Source of the DNA: RFSX01 sp964591455
GTDB taxonomy: Bacteria > Bacteroidota > Bacteroidia > Chitinophagales > Saprospiraceae
Reading direction: 5' to 3'
Length of the DNA stretch: 64,000 nt
Assembly: GCA_964591455.1 (NCBI GenBank)
Contig: CAZQDZ010000002.1
Span: 134,295 to 198,294, forward strand
Shown here: positions 1 to 7,181 of the stretch, piece by piece
Position numbering within the stretch: the stretch's first letter is position 1
How the letters are laid out: each line of letters starts with the position of its first letter
Position numbers and translations under genes: made by a program
The notes under the pieces: model-generated
What the model saw: the letters and a program-made list of their open reading frames with translations, nothing else
Database searches by the model: none
What the model was told of the DNA's origin: nothing

Positions 1-1253
1 ATCTGTCTGGCATCGATAAGGTGCTTGTACAGAAAGTGAATACCATCTGGCACAATAAGCGTCCGAGCAGAAACAAGTTCTTTTTCATTCTTTCTAAGAT
101 AAGCCGGATATACATATACCGTTATATTTCTATTGAAAAGTTCGCCAAAGGCAACAAGCAATCTGCCATCCTGATTGTTGTGGAATTTTTTGTCGATGAT
201 CTCATATAGTTCTTTTACACCTATAACTAAACCCAGTTTTCCTATGTTTAGGTCAGAAAGATAATTAACCAGATTTTGGTGATTATCACAGTCAGAAATA
301 ATGACATTAAAGCCTAATGCACAAAGCGCTTCTGCCCGCTCTATAAAATCATCTTCGTCTAGTTTGCCGTCTATTTCCAGATTGCTGATAGTGAGCTCAG
401 CCATTATTGTGGCCTTCTCTGGATTAGCCCCCTCTTTGATAAATTGCTTAAGGCCTGCCTTGAAAACATCTAGAGTAACCTTTGTAGGTGGTCTAAAGTG
501 ACCTCTCACCACCATGAGATCTTTTTTCCACAAGAATTCAGAAGCATGGATACTTTTGTTATCCTTACTGAACATGGCCACATCGGCCAACTTGTATTTT
601 ATGACCTTAAGTGTAAGCAATCTATTGTCTATATGTTTGAAGTCTGGACCTTCCAAGCGCACTAGATCTACCTCTACGCGTCCCCATATACCATCTACCA
701 ATGATTGGATAAATTCATCCAGATCTCCATTGAACTTATAGCAAGCATAGACCATATTGACACCCAGTACACCAATCGCTTCCTGTTGTAAGTGATTGCT
801 TTGGTCCATCAGATTGACATGAATGATCAAATCATTCGCAGGGCCATCAGGAGTCAGTTGGAACCTGACGCCTAACCAGCCATGACCTTTGATAGTCCGC
901 TTGTAGTTAATCGCTGCGACAGTATCAGCAAACACAAAAAATGAGGAATCAGGTCTCACCTCAGTGAGTCGCTCTTCCATCAAGCTATACTCATGATCTA
1001 GCATTTTATATAATCTAGATTCACAAACGTATCGGCCACTTTCTTCAGGTCCATATATAGAATCTGAATAAGTCTTATCATAGGCGGACATCGTTTTCGC
1101 TATAGTGCCGACAGCAGCTCCCGCCTGAAAAAAATTCCGAGCTACTTCCTGCCCTGCGCCTATTTCTGCGAAGGTTCCATAGATTTTCTTATTGAGGTTT
1201 ATGTTCAACGCTTTCTGCTCTGCCTTGAGTATGTGTCTTGTAGCTTTTTCCAA
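1..1253 (-). CDS. Conserved hypothetical protein, C-terminus beyond the window edge
   Basis: A minus-strand reading frame stays open from about 1310 to the left edge, and about 417 residues are visible. It carries the stretch IYGTFAEIGAGQEVARNFFQ, then AKTMSAYDK and YVCESRLYKMLDHEYSLM. From memory this matches a large conserved family in Bacteroidota and cyanobacteria that databases label inconsistently (nicotinate-nucleotide adenylyltransferase or TonB-dependent receptor). Neither name is supported here: there is no signal peptide, no barrel and no nucleotidyltransferase HxGH motif. The protein looks cytosolic and its function is unknown. There is no in-frame ATG, so the TTG at 1253 is my best start; the frame is open a further 57 bases upstream. 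A terminator at 1314-1353 separates it from the upstream gene. Membership of the family is fairly sure; the start is not. Confidence 0.75.
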   Translation of the reverse strand, partial: MEKATRHILKAEQKALNINLNKKIYGTFAEIGAGQEVARNFFQAGAAVGTIAKTMSAYDKTYSDSIYGPEESGRYVCESRLYKMLDHEYSLMEERLTEVRPDSSFFVFADTVAAINYKRTIKGHGWLGVRFQLTPDGPANDLIIHVNLMDQSNHLQQEAIGVLGVNMVYACYKFNGDLDEFIQSLVDGIWGRVEVDLVRLEGPDFKHIDNRLLTLKVIKYKLADVAMFSKDNKSIHASEFLWKKDLMVVRGHFRPPTKVTLDVFKAGLKQFIKEGANPEKATIMAELTISNLEIDGKLDEDDFIERAEALCALGFNVIISDCDNHQNLVNYLSDLNIGKLGLVIGVKELYEIIDKKFHNNQDGRLLVAFGELFNRNITVYVYPAYLRKNEKELVSARTLIVPDGIHFLYKHLIDARQ

Positions 1254-1313
1254 AGGATAACTGTATGGTGAATTAGGAAGCGAAGATAATGGATAAATTG
1301 GGAGGTGGACTCA

Positions 1314-1353
1314 TAAAAAAAGGTGCTGAATAGTTAATCCAGCACCTTTTTAT
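1314..1353 (-). terminator. Rho-independent terminator (usable on both strands)
   Basis: Arms AGGTGCTG (1321-1328) and CAGCACCT (1340-1347) form an 8-bp stem. A-rich sequence lies on the left and T-rich sequence on the right, so each strand has a U-run. It sits 20 bases after the stop of the minus-strand gene at 1374-3440. Confidence 0.85.
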
Positions 1354-1373
1354 TAGAAAAAACCAAATCTGGT

Positions 1374-3440
1374 CTATTCTGTAATAATTAATCGTTTAGT
1401 AGTGAATGCATTACCACTTCCAAATCTCAAGTAATAGATACCTGCTGATAGTTCTGAAGTATCAAAAGCAATCTTTCGAGTGCCAGATAGCGTACCATAA
1501 TTGTTAGTTGTTATAATTCTTCCCATTGCATCTCCCAATGACATAACCATTTCTGTTGGCTCGTCTAATTTGATAGTAATCTCAGCATACTCTCTAGCTG
1601 GATTTGGTGCAATAGAAATAGAGGCATCCAATACTGGATCTATAGTACTGGTGAAACCATTTCCGATAGCATCTTCTACAGATGTGATCTGAGCATTTCC
1701 TACAGTACCATCTTCATTGATAAATGCACTGACTAAACTCAAATTTTGTACAGCCCAATCAACAGGTAATTCCATAGAGAAGACATGATTTTCTGTATTC
1801 CCAGCATTGACATAGGCATCTTGCAATCCTTCAAACTCTGTTAATAAAACTCTTCCTACTTGATTCAACGTGACTTCAGCTGGATTATCCAAATTTTCAA
1901 AGCCACCCATTGGTCCTGCATTTCCTCCTGCAAATCCATTTGCTTGTGTAAATCCAGTTACACCATCTTCAAATAGTCCAACAACTAACCGACCACTACT
2001 CAAAGCAACAAGTGAAAATTCTGTCAAAATATTTACATCAAGTATTCTTGTTGATCCATCCCACTGAGCACCATGATTCAAAGTCATAAATGGTGCAGAA
2101 GTAACACTTTGAACAAAATCGGCTTCAAATTCAGTAAACGAACTTAAGGTATTTCTGTCAATTACCGGGGCTCTTGAGGGCCCAAAGGCTGTTCCTATAA
2201 GGCTGCCTAAGTTGGTGCCTTCATTATTTGGTGTATTAGGATCATCTTGCTCACCAATCCAATCAAACACTTCTAAATCATCCATCCAATGTACATTAGT
2301 TCCTACGAATAATTCTGGATATTTGTTTGTCATATAATTGAAGTAGACAATATTCTCAGGACACCCAGCACAGATACTAGTAGAAGTTAGAGCCTCCACC
2401 CACACTTTTTTACCTACAGCAGGTGAGAATCCTATTAGGTTAATTGGTCCTGTATTATTACAAGAGTTTTGATCATCTAGTCCATTGACATTTCCAATCG
2501 TAATCGTTCCGGATTCATTCCCATTACCGAACGCAATACTCTCAACGAATGAGACCATAGTAGACTCACCCTCAGGTAGATTCACTACAAAATTTTCAGT
2601 GATGCTCTGAGTAGCCGTTTCTAAGCTTAGCGTAAAAGTCTCTATAGGTGTCTGGGAAGAATTACCAACAACGACATCAAGTTGTTGTTCTGTGCCATTG
2701 ATACCAAAAAATTGGTTTTGTAATATACCTATGCCAGCTGCGCCATCAACAGCTCCTACATATGCAGCATCCAAAGTAACATCTACAGGTGCAGCCGTAG
2801 GATTATAAGTCCATCTTACGTCGTCAACGAAGGTCAGTGAATTATTATCGTCTGGAAATAAATTGATAGAAGCAACTTGATTCTGAGAATCTATATTACT
2901 GAATGAACCAAAACACTCACCATTAATAAAAATTCTCCAAAGATTCTCTGTCAAGTTTATTTCTATATTGATATTAAACCATTCGCCTTGAGGATATCTA
3001 TTTTGAATAACAAATCCTGGTCCGCCTCCTGTTCCTCTGTTAACCTCAAAAATTCCTGTAGGTCTGAAAAAGCACTCTAGTACCCAAACCTGTCCAGCTG
3101 GACTCTCTCCCTGGAAATTAAAATAGGATTGTCTTCCTTCAGGTACAAACATCTGCATAGTCGTGTTTAATGAACCTTCAGTATATGTTTCGTCAAAAGG
3201 AAGGATAATATCTACATCACCACCACCTTGTAATAAGAGAGAATTACTACCGGAAACAGATCTCTCATCTGTAATTGGTGCATCTACAGCTACAGCAGAA
3301 GGCCACAACTCCCAGTTAGATGAACTCTGTGCGACCGTAGCTCCAACAGGATATGACTCAAAGTTGTCGGAGAAAGAAGCTTGTCCAAAGAGCATCGCTG
3401 CTGATAAAATAATAATACTTGTAAGTAGAATTTTTTTCAT
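1374..3440 (-). CDS. Omp28-related secreted protein with LamG-like domain and T9SS sorting domain
   Basis: 688 residues. A signal peptide (MKKILLTSIIILSAAMLFGQ) is followed by a LamG/concanavalin-like region (about 25-215), a linker, and an Omp28-type thioredoxin-fold region with a CAGC motif at about 356-359 (VEALTSTSICAGCPEN). The last 80 residues are a type A T9SS sorting domain (ISIAPNPAREY ... GIYYLRFGSGNAFTTKRLII). The family picture predicts export by Sec, crossing of the outer membrane by T9SS, and cell-surface attachment or release. The CxxC could be redox active, but Omp28 proteins are mostly of unknown function. The gene is monocistronic with its own terminator. The domain order and sorting signal are clear; the substrate is not known. 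Confidence 0.88.
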   Translation of the reverse strand: MKKILLTSIIILSAAMLFGQASFSDNFESYPVGATVAQSSSNWELWPSAVAVDAPITDERSVSGSNSLLLQGGGDVDIILPFDETYTEGSLNTTMQMFVPEGRQSYFNFQGESPAGQVWVLECFFRPTGIFEVNRGTGGGPGFVIQNRYPQGEWFNINIEINLTENLWRIFINGECFGSFSNIDSQNQVASINLFPDDNNSLTFVDDVRWTYNPTAAPVDVTLDAAYVGAVDGAAGIGILQNQFFGINGTEQQLDVVVGNSSQTPIETFTLSLETATQSITENFVVNLPEGESTMVSFVESIAFGNGNESGTITIGNVNGLDDQNSCNNTGPINLIGFSPAVGKKVWVEALTSTSICAGCPENIVYFNYMTNKYPELFVGTNVHWMDDLEVFDWIGEQDDPNTPNNEGTNLGSLIGTAFGPSRAPVIDRNTLSSFTEFEADFVQSVTSAPFMTLNHGAQWDGSTRILDVNILTEFSLVALSSGRLVVGLFEDGVTGFTQANGFAGGNAGPMGGFENLDNPAEVTLNQVGRVLLTEFEGLQDAYVNAGNTENHVFSMELPVDWAVQNLSLVSAFINEDGTVGNAQITSVEDAIGNGFTSTIDPVLDASISIAPNPAREYAEITIKLDEPTEMVMSLGDAMGRIITTNNYGTLSGTRKIAFDTSELSAGIYYLRFGSGNAFTTKRLIITE

Positions 3441-3671
3441 AATTAAGCTATTCGTGAATAAAATAAAATGTTACCCGAATATATATTAAATCTATGAGGT
3501 CACTAAGTTAACTGACGACCTTATTAATAGAAATACCAACATATTCTAGCGAAAGTAGTTATGACCATTAAAGCTCTTGTACAATCGTATTTGCTACTTT
3601 ACGGCTAGGTTTTAAGCTATAAATGCTGTTATTGTCTTCTTCTCCATTAAAACAAGACACGTAGACCCAAT

Positions 3672-3706
3672 AAAAACCCAAAGCCACTTCTCTGAGACTT
3701 TGGGTT
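3672..3706 (-). terminator. Rho-independent terminator after ssb
   Basis: ACCCAAAG (3676-3683) pairs with CTTTGGGT (3698-3705). On the minus strand the stem is followed by TTTTTATT. It lies 30 bases beyond the ssb stop codon. Confidence 0.8.
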
Positions 3707-3735
3707 AGCTGGGATCAATATATTGGCATCTAATC

Positions 3736-4083
3736 CTAGAAAGGCAGCTCTTTTTTAGTGAATGAGACAAATTCCTTTGCCACGATCTCAGTGATATATT
3801 TTGTGTTGCCATCATTGTCTTCATATGACCGTGACACCAATTTACCTTTTACAAGCACTTCCGACCCTTTTTCTAATATAGTGTTCATGTTTTCTGCTAG
3901 GCGGCCCCAAGCAATAATACTGTGCCATTGGGTATCCTGAATCTTTTCACCCTTGTTGTTTTTATAGTATTCATTAGTGGCAAGTGTGAATGCGGCCTTG
4001 GTCTTCCCATTGTCGAAGTTTTTGAAATCAACATCTCTTCCAAGATTACCAATTAGCTGAACAGAATTTCTAGTAGTATTCAT
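3736..4083 (-). CDS. ssb: Single-stranded DNA-binding protein
   Basis: 115 residues forming one OB fold: NSVQLIGNLGRDVD at the N-terminus, KTKAAFTLATNEYY, then TQWHSIIAWGRLAENM and GSEVLVKGKLVSRSY. These are the conserved SSB strands that wrap single-stranded DNA as a tetramer during replication, repair and recombination. Most chromosomal SSBs have a flexible linker and an acidic DDDIPF-like tip that recruits partner proteins. Here the protein stops just after the OB fold with KKELPF, so the linker is missing and only a weak ELPF remnant of the tip remains. It may therefore be a second, specialised SSB. The start ATG fits the usual SSB N-terminus. The hairpin TCCCTgtaagtAGGGA lies just upstream in the leader (about 4102-4117). 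Confidence 0.92.
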   Translation of the reverse strand: MNTTRNSVQLIGNLGRDVDFKNFDNGKTKAAFTLATNEYYKNNKGEKIQDTQWHSIIAWGRLAENMNTILEKGSEVLVKGKLVSRSYEDNDGNTKYITEIVAKEFVSFTKKELPF

Positions 4084-4389
4084 AATTTAAATTTTTTGTA
4101 TCCCTGTAAGTAGGGACAGTGTTAAACAAAAGATTATTCCTTTTAAGACATAGTTTCTAAATGGAACTAGCCGGTTGGAACAAATGACAATACAAAGGTG
4201 AGGGGGAAGTAAAGTGACATTCGTGTATTTTCCGTTTGCTTTCGTTTAACATACGTTTGTATTCGGATATGTGTCTAAAAATCAGAAGGTTATGTTGATA
4301 AAGGGACAGCTGAATTTTAGTATAAAACAAGGGAGTGATTGAGAAATTGGGGCTTCTGTTGTTTATTTTGTAGTTAGATGTAAGCAAAA
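4084..4389. other. Intergenic region, nothing recognised apart from the ssb leader
   Basis: About 300 bases between the divergent ssb gene and the promoter of the cassette at 4456-5659. A 76-codon open frame on the minus strand (4157-4387) has no signal peptide, domain or convincing composition, and I do not accept it. No RNA gene was recognised. Confidence 0.5.
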
Positions 4390-4420
4390 ATTGGTTCCAA
4401 TAATATCAGAACTAAATTTG
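4390..4420 (+). promoter_or_regulatory. Bacteroidota-type promoter for the three-gene cassette
   Basis: ATTG at 4390-4393 is separated by 19 bases from TAAATTTG at 4413-4420. This matches the known consensus for the Bacteroidota primary sigma factor (-33 TTTG, 19-21 bases, -7 TAnnTTTG). Transcription would start about 4425-4430, roughly 30 bases before the ATG at 4456. It is the best promoter match I found in the window. Confidence 0.65.
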
Positions 4421-4455
4421 AGTTTTAGTCGTTATATATATAACTTTAAGTTGCA

Positions 4456-4608
4456 ATGGCAAAACCTAAAAAAGATATCGTACAAACCAAAAATCCCCGT
4501 ACAGGGAAGTATGTTAAAATTGACCGATCAAGAGGTAGAATAGTTGATTCAAAGAAATCAAGCGGACCTTACAAGGGAGTCCCAGTTTTAAGAAAAAGAA
4601 CTTCATGA
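4456..4608 (+). CDS. Small basic protein of 50 residues, first gene of the cassette
   Basis: 50 residues, rich in lysine and arginine, beginning MAKPKKDIVQTKNPRTGKYV and continuing KIDRSRGRIVDSKKS with a GPYKGVP motif near the end. It has no membrane segment or signal peptide. Reasons to accept it: it lies 36 bases behind a consensus promoter, its stop overlaps the next start as ATGA (4605-4608), and its reading frame has a protein-like composition. The charge suggests nucleic-acid binding, but no named domain is recognised. Short proteins of this NP-TGKYVKIDR type occur elsewhere in Bacteroidota as unannotated genes (recollection only). It is likely translationally coupled to the gene at 4605. 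Confidence 0.65.
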   Translation: MAKPKKDIVQTKNPRTGKYVKIDRSRGRIVDSKKSSGPYKGVPVLRKRTS

Positions 4609-5252
4609 TAGTATACTCACCAATTAATGGTGAAGTTTTAACCGATGCTGTCAAATTTTATCCAAGAACAGCATTCATAATGACACAACTTGGAACACCA
4701 CTTCCAAAAGAACTTATTACAATAAGAAAGAGTCTAAAAAGTGAACTGAAGAAATTTAAGTTCAAAGATGTTGATGCTTCCTCACTAGTAACAGGCAAGG
4801 ATTTTTTGGATAAAATTTGGAAAATTATTTTAGGAAGCCCGCTTGGAATTGCCATTTTGACAAAAGATATGCCGGATAGAACAATAGCAAATATTTACTA
4901 TGAATTAGGGATGATGGATGCACTGGGTAAAGAAACACTCATCATCAAATCAAAAGACTATGAGATACCATCAGATTTCAAACGAACAGAATATGTGAAC
5001 TTCGATTCAAGTTTTATAACGAGCTTCAAGAAGTTTCAATCAAATATAAACGAACGCGAAGAACATTACTGGTTGATGGGCGAACTTATGCAAGCAGATC
5101 CAGTACTAGCTATTGATTATATAAAAAGAGCATATCTGCTAAATCCTCTGAAAAAGTATATTCGAGAAGCAAAGAGAATATTCCAACTAAATAAGCAAAA
5201 AATTGATTCTCAATCTCAAATTCATATTAAGAGTTTTTTACTAAGTAAATAA
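4605..5252 (+). CDS. TIR-like / nucleoside 2-deoxyribosyltransferase-like protein
   Basis: 215 residues. Residues about 20-140 look like an alpha/beta nucleotide-binding fold of the TIR / nucleoside deoxyribosyltransferase type: strand TAFIMTQLG, a basic helix, strand LGIAILTKD, then NIYYELGMMDALGKETLIIK and PSDFKRTEYVNFD. In this superfamily the glutamate of the (N)xxYELG motif is the catalytic residue that attacks the N-glycosidic bond; here it would be the E of YYELG (about residue 106). The last 70 residues are helical (EEHYWLMGELMQADPVLAIDYIKRAYLL) and resemble a single TPR-like unit. Such domains serve both nucleotide salvage and NAD-consuming defence proteins, and sequence alone does not tell which. 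It overlaps the 50-residue gene by 4 bases and is followed after 8 bases by a DUF302 gene. Confidence 0.75.
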   Translation: MIVYSPINGEVLTDAVKFYPRTAFIMTQLGTPLPKELITIRKSLKSELKKFKFKDVDASSLVTGKDFLDKIWKIILGSPLGIAILTKDMPDRTIANIYYELGMMDALGKETLIIKSKDYEIPSDFKRTEYVNFDSSFITSFKKFQSNINEREEHYWLMGELMQADPVLAIDYIKRAYLLNPLKKYIREAKRIFQLNKQKIDSQSQIHIKSFLLSK

Positions 5253-5260
5253 GAAACAAA

Positions 5261-5659
5261 ATGGAGAACAAAGGGATAATCACTAAAGAAAGCCAACTAT
5301 CATTTGAAGAGACTTACAGTAAGTTGAAGATGATAATAGACAATAACCCAAACCTGACACTACTTTTTGAATTGGACCACAGTGCGAATGCGGCTAAAGT
5401 AGATAAGACTTTGAGACCAACTAGGATTATAATGTTTGGCAATCCAAATTTAGGCACTCCTCTAATGCAAGGAGGGAGCTATACTGGCTTAGACTTGCCT
5501 CAGAAAATGCTTGTGCAATCTAATGATGGAAAGGTGACGGTATCATATAATGACCCAGCTTATCTTGTGGAAAGACATGGCATAAAAGGTCAAGCCGAAA
5601 TTATACAGAAGGTATCTGGCGCTTTAGACAAGATCAGCTCTGCAGCCACAAGTGTCTAA
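5261..5659 (+). CDS. DUF302 family protein
   Basis: 132 residues with the DUF302 signature: LLFELDHSANAAKVDKTLRP, RIIMFGNPNLGTPLMQ, LDLPQKMLVQSNDGKVTVSY and NDPAYLVERHGI. Structures of the family are small alpha/beta folds that bind an unknown ligand; no enzymatic role is established. There is no signal peptide, so the product is cytosolic, whereas many DUF302 proteins are secreted. It starts 8 bases after the TIR-like gene and is the last gene of the cassette. Its link with the TIR-like protein is by position only. Confidence 0.85.
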   Translation: MENKGIITKESQLSFEETYSKLKMIIDNNPNLTLLFELDHSANAAKVDKTLRPTRIIMFGNPNLGTPLMQGGSYTGLDLPQKMLVQSNDGKVTVSYNDPAYLVERHGIKGQAEIIQKVSGALDKISSAATSV

Positions 5660-5711
5660 AATGAAAAGGGGTCGTACACAACCCACTTCCAATTTTCCGA
5701 TGTAATTTATT

Positions 5712-6065
5712 TTAACAATCGGGCGACAGGAATTCTATTTCTCTGCAGCAGTTAGGATTATCATTGACACAGACTCTGATAAAGTCATAGTCAGCGCCAC
5801 TTAGTTCAAAGTTTTCTAATCGCAGTGGTAGTTCATCAAAACGGAAGAAGTCGAAAAGCACGCCATTTCGCACAAAGAGGTCAAAGAATTCATTGTCAGG
5901 ATTGTCCACATCGAAGTCGAGTTCAAGGACATAAGTACTGTCAGAAGTACAACCGCCGACGCCGACGTTTAATTCTCCAACTTCACAGGCATCCTGATTA
6001 CCGCAACTAGAGCCTATAAGAATAATCAGAAGTAGTGCGGATAAGTAATTTGAAATATTACGCAT
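5712..6065 (-). CDS. Small lipoprotein of unknown function
   Basis: 117 residues. The N-terminal hydrophobic helix ends in the lipobox LIGSSC, so cysteine lipidation and anchoring in an envelope membrane are predicted. The mature part is acidic, with six further cysteines (CEVGELNVGVGGC, CVNDNPNCC and SPDC near the end) that could form disulfides in the periplasm or at the surface. No domain is recognised. It is convergent with the DUF302 gene and divergent from the barrel gene at 6158. Confidence 0.75.
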   Translation of the reverse strand: MRNISNYLSALLLIILIGSSCGNQDACEVGELNVGVGGCTSDSTYVLELDFDVDNPDNEFFDLFVRNGVLFDFFRFDELPLRLENFELSGADYDFIRVCVNDNPNCCREIEFLSPDC

Positions 6066-6157
6066 ATAGTAACGTTGCTTACATCCTATAAATCCTATTA
6101 TTGATTAAAACGTTGCTTTGATTAGTCTAGATTAAGTAGCTTAATTATATTGTCACT

Positions 6158-6691
6158 ATGAAAATCAAAGTACAGGCCATATTGGCGAGCATATTTTTGA
6201 TGTTTTGCATAGAGGCTTCTAGCCAAACAGACATCGCCGCGCAAGTACAGCTGTATCCTACGGGGCTGATTCCTGGCATTAAAATAGATCATTCTATAGG
6301 TACATATAGCAGATTAGCACTAAGACTGGGTGCCAATATTTTTGACCATCGGGATTTGGGATTTCAGGAAATGGAAGAGGGCAGTGGGTTCGGCTTCAGT
6401 GTAGGGTATCAATATTATTTCAATTCAGGATTTGCGGGCCTGTATGTAGAGCTCAAGAATGATGTCTGGTGGAATTCGGTGGACTGGCAAACCGATAATT
6501 TTAATGGGACCTCAGACATAGTGGTCTTACAACCGACCATAAATCTAGGATATACCATGTTCTGGGGCTCTTCTTTTTTTATTAGCCCGTCCTTGGGTTT
6601 TGGTTGGGAGTGGAATGCTAGTGTGAGTGGAGCGCCTACTGGCCAAGGGGCTATAGGCCTTATTGGCTTAAGTGCTGGGGTGCGGTTATAA
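6158..6691 (+). CDS. Outer-membrane beta-barrel protein
   Basis: 177 residues. A signal peptide (about 1-22, ending EASSQ) is followed by alternating polar/apolar strands ending in aromatic or hydrophobic residues (FGFSVGYQYYF, GLYVELKNDVWW, PTINLGYTMFW, FISPSLGFGWEW), with a final strand LIGLSAGVRL. This is the pattern of a small OmpA/OmpX-like barrel of about eight strands. No specific family is recognised, so function (porin-like, adhesin or structural) is open. Its last 6 bases overlap the end of the convergent DUF2007 gene. Confidence 0.78.
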   Translation: MKIKVQAILASIFLMFCIEASSQTDIAAQVQLYPTGLIPGIKIDHSIGTYSRLALRLGANIFDHRDLGFQEMEEGSGFGFSVGYQYYFNSGFAGLYVELKNDVWWNSVDWQTDNFNGTSDIVVLQPTINLGYTMFWGSSFFISPSLGFGWEWNASVSGAPTGQGAIGLIGLSAGVRL

Positions 6692-6889
6692 GATTTCTGC
6701 TTCCTCTAAGATTTTTCTAGCTGCTTCCTCATCATCTTTGGAGACATATAGTTCTATATGACCAAACAATCCTGCGTGTGCTGAATCCATTTTATTGATA
6801 CTATGAGATTCTATACCTGCTTCCTTGAGGAGGTGCTGAGCAGTCTTGATTTTTATCTGTGAAATTGAGAAGAATATTGTGTTTTCCAT
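6686..6889 (-). CDS. DUF2007 family small protein
   Basis: 67 residues matching the DUF2007 (putative signal transducing protein) pattern: an initial strand and helix with TAQHLLKEAGIESHSINK, then GHIELYVSKDDEEAARKILEE. The fold is a ferredoxin-like small alpha/beta unit. The family has no proven role. There is no signal peptide, so it is cytosolic. The C-terminus overlaps the convergent beta-barrel gene by 6 bases. Confidence 0.8.
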   Translation of the reverse strand: MENTIFFSISQIKIKTAQHLLKEAGIESHSINKMDSAHAGLFGHIELYVSKDDEEAARKILEEAEIL

Positions 6890-7029
6890 TGATAGAGATG
6901 TGATGTAAGTAAGCCTAATATAAGTTAAAGTTAGACTAAGACTAAATAAGTAGGCAACGAAAGTTTGACTTATTTAATACTTTAAATGGATAAACGAATA
7001 GACGAAGGAAAGAGATTAGGATCTTATAA

Positions 7030-7066
7030 AAAATACAAAAGACCTGATCACTTTTGTCAGGTCTTT
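7030..7066 (-). terminator. Rho-independent terminator after clpB
   Basis: AAAGACCTGA (7038-7047) pairs with TCAGGTCTTT (7057-7066). On the minus strand the stem is followed by a T-rich run. It lies about 115 bases after the clpB stop. Confidence 0.75.
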
Positions 7067-7181
7067 GTAATGCTGATCAATTCCTATCTTGATTTACACT
7101 TTTTAGACGCCTAAGATCGCATTTGGTCACTAAAGAAAGCAGACATTCTGTCAACTTTAACATTTACCAAAAGGAAGCCCA

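Noticed and set aside
4157..4387. 76-codon open frame on the minus strand upstream of the cassette
   Set aside because: No domain, no signal peptide, low-complexity composition, and it overlaps the promoter region of the opposite strand.
6987..7115. 42-codon plus-strand frame starting MDKRIDEGKRLG
   Set aside because: It contains the clpB terminator hairpin and has no recognisable features.
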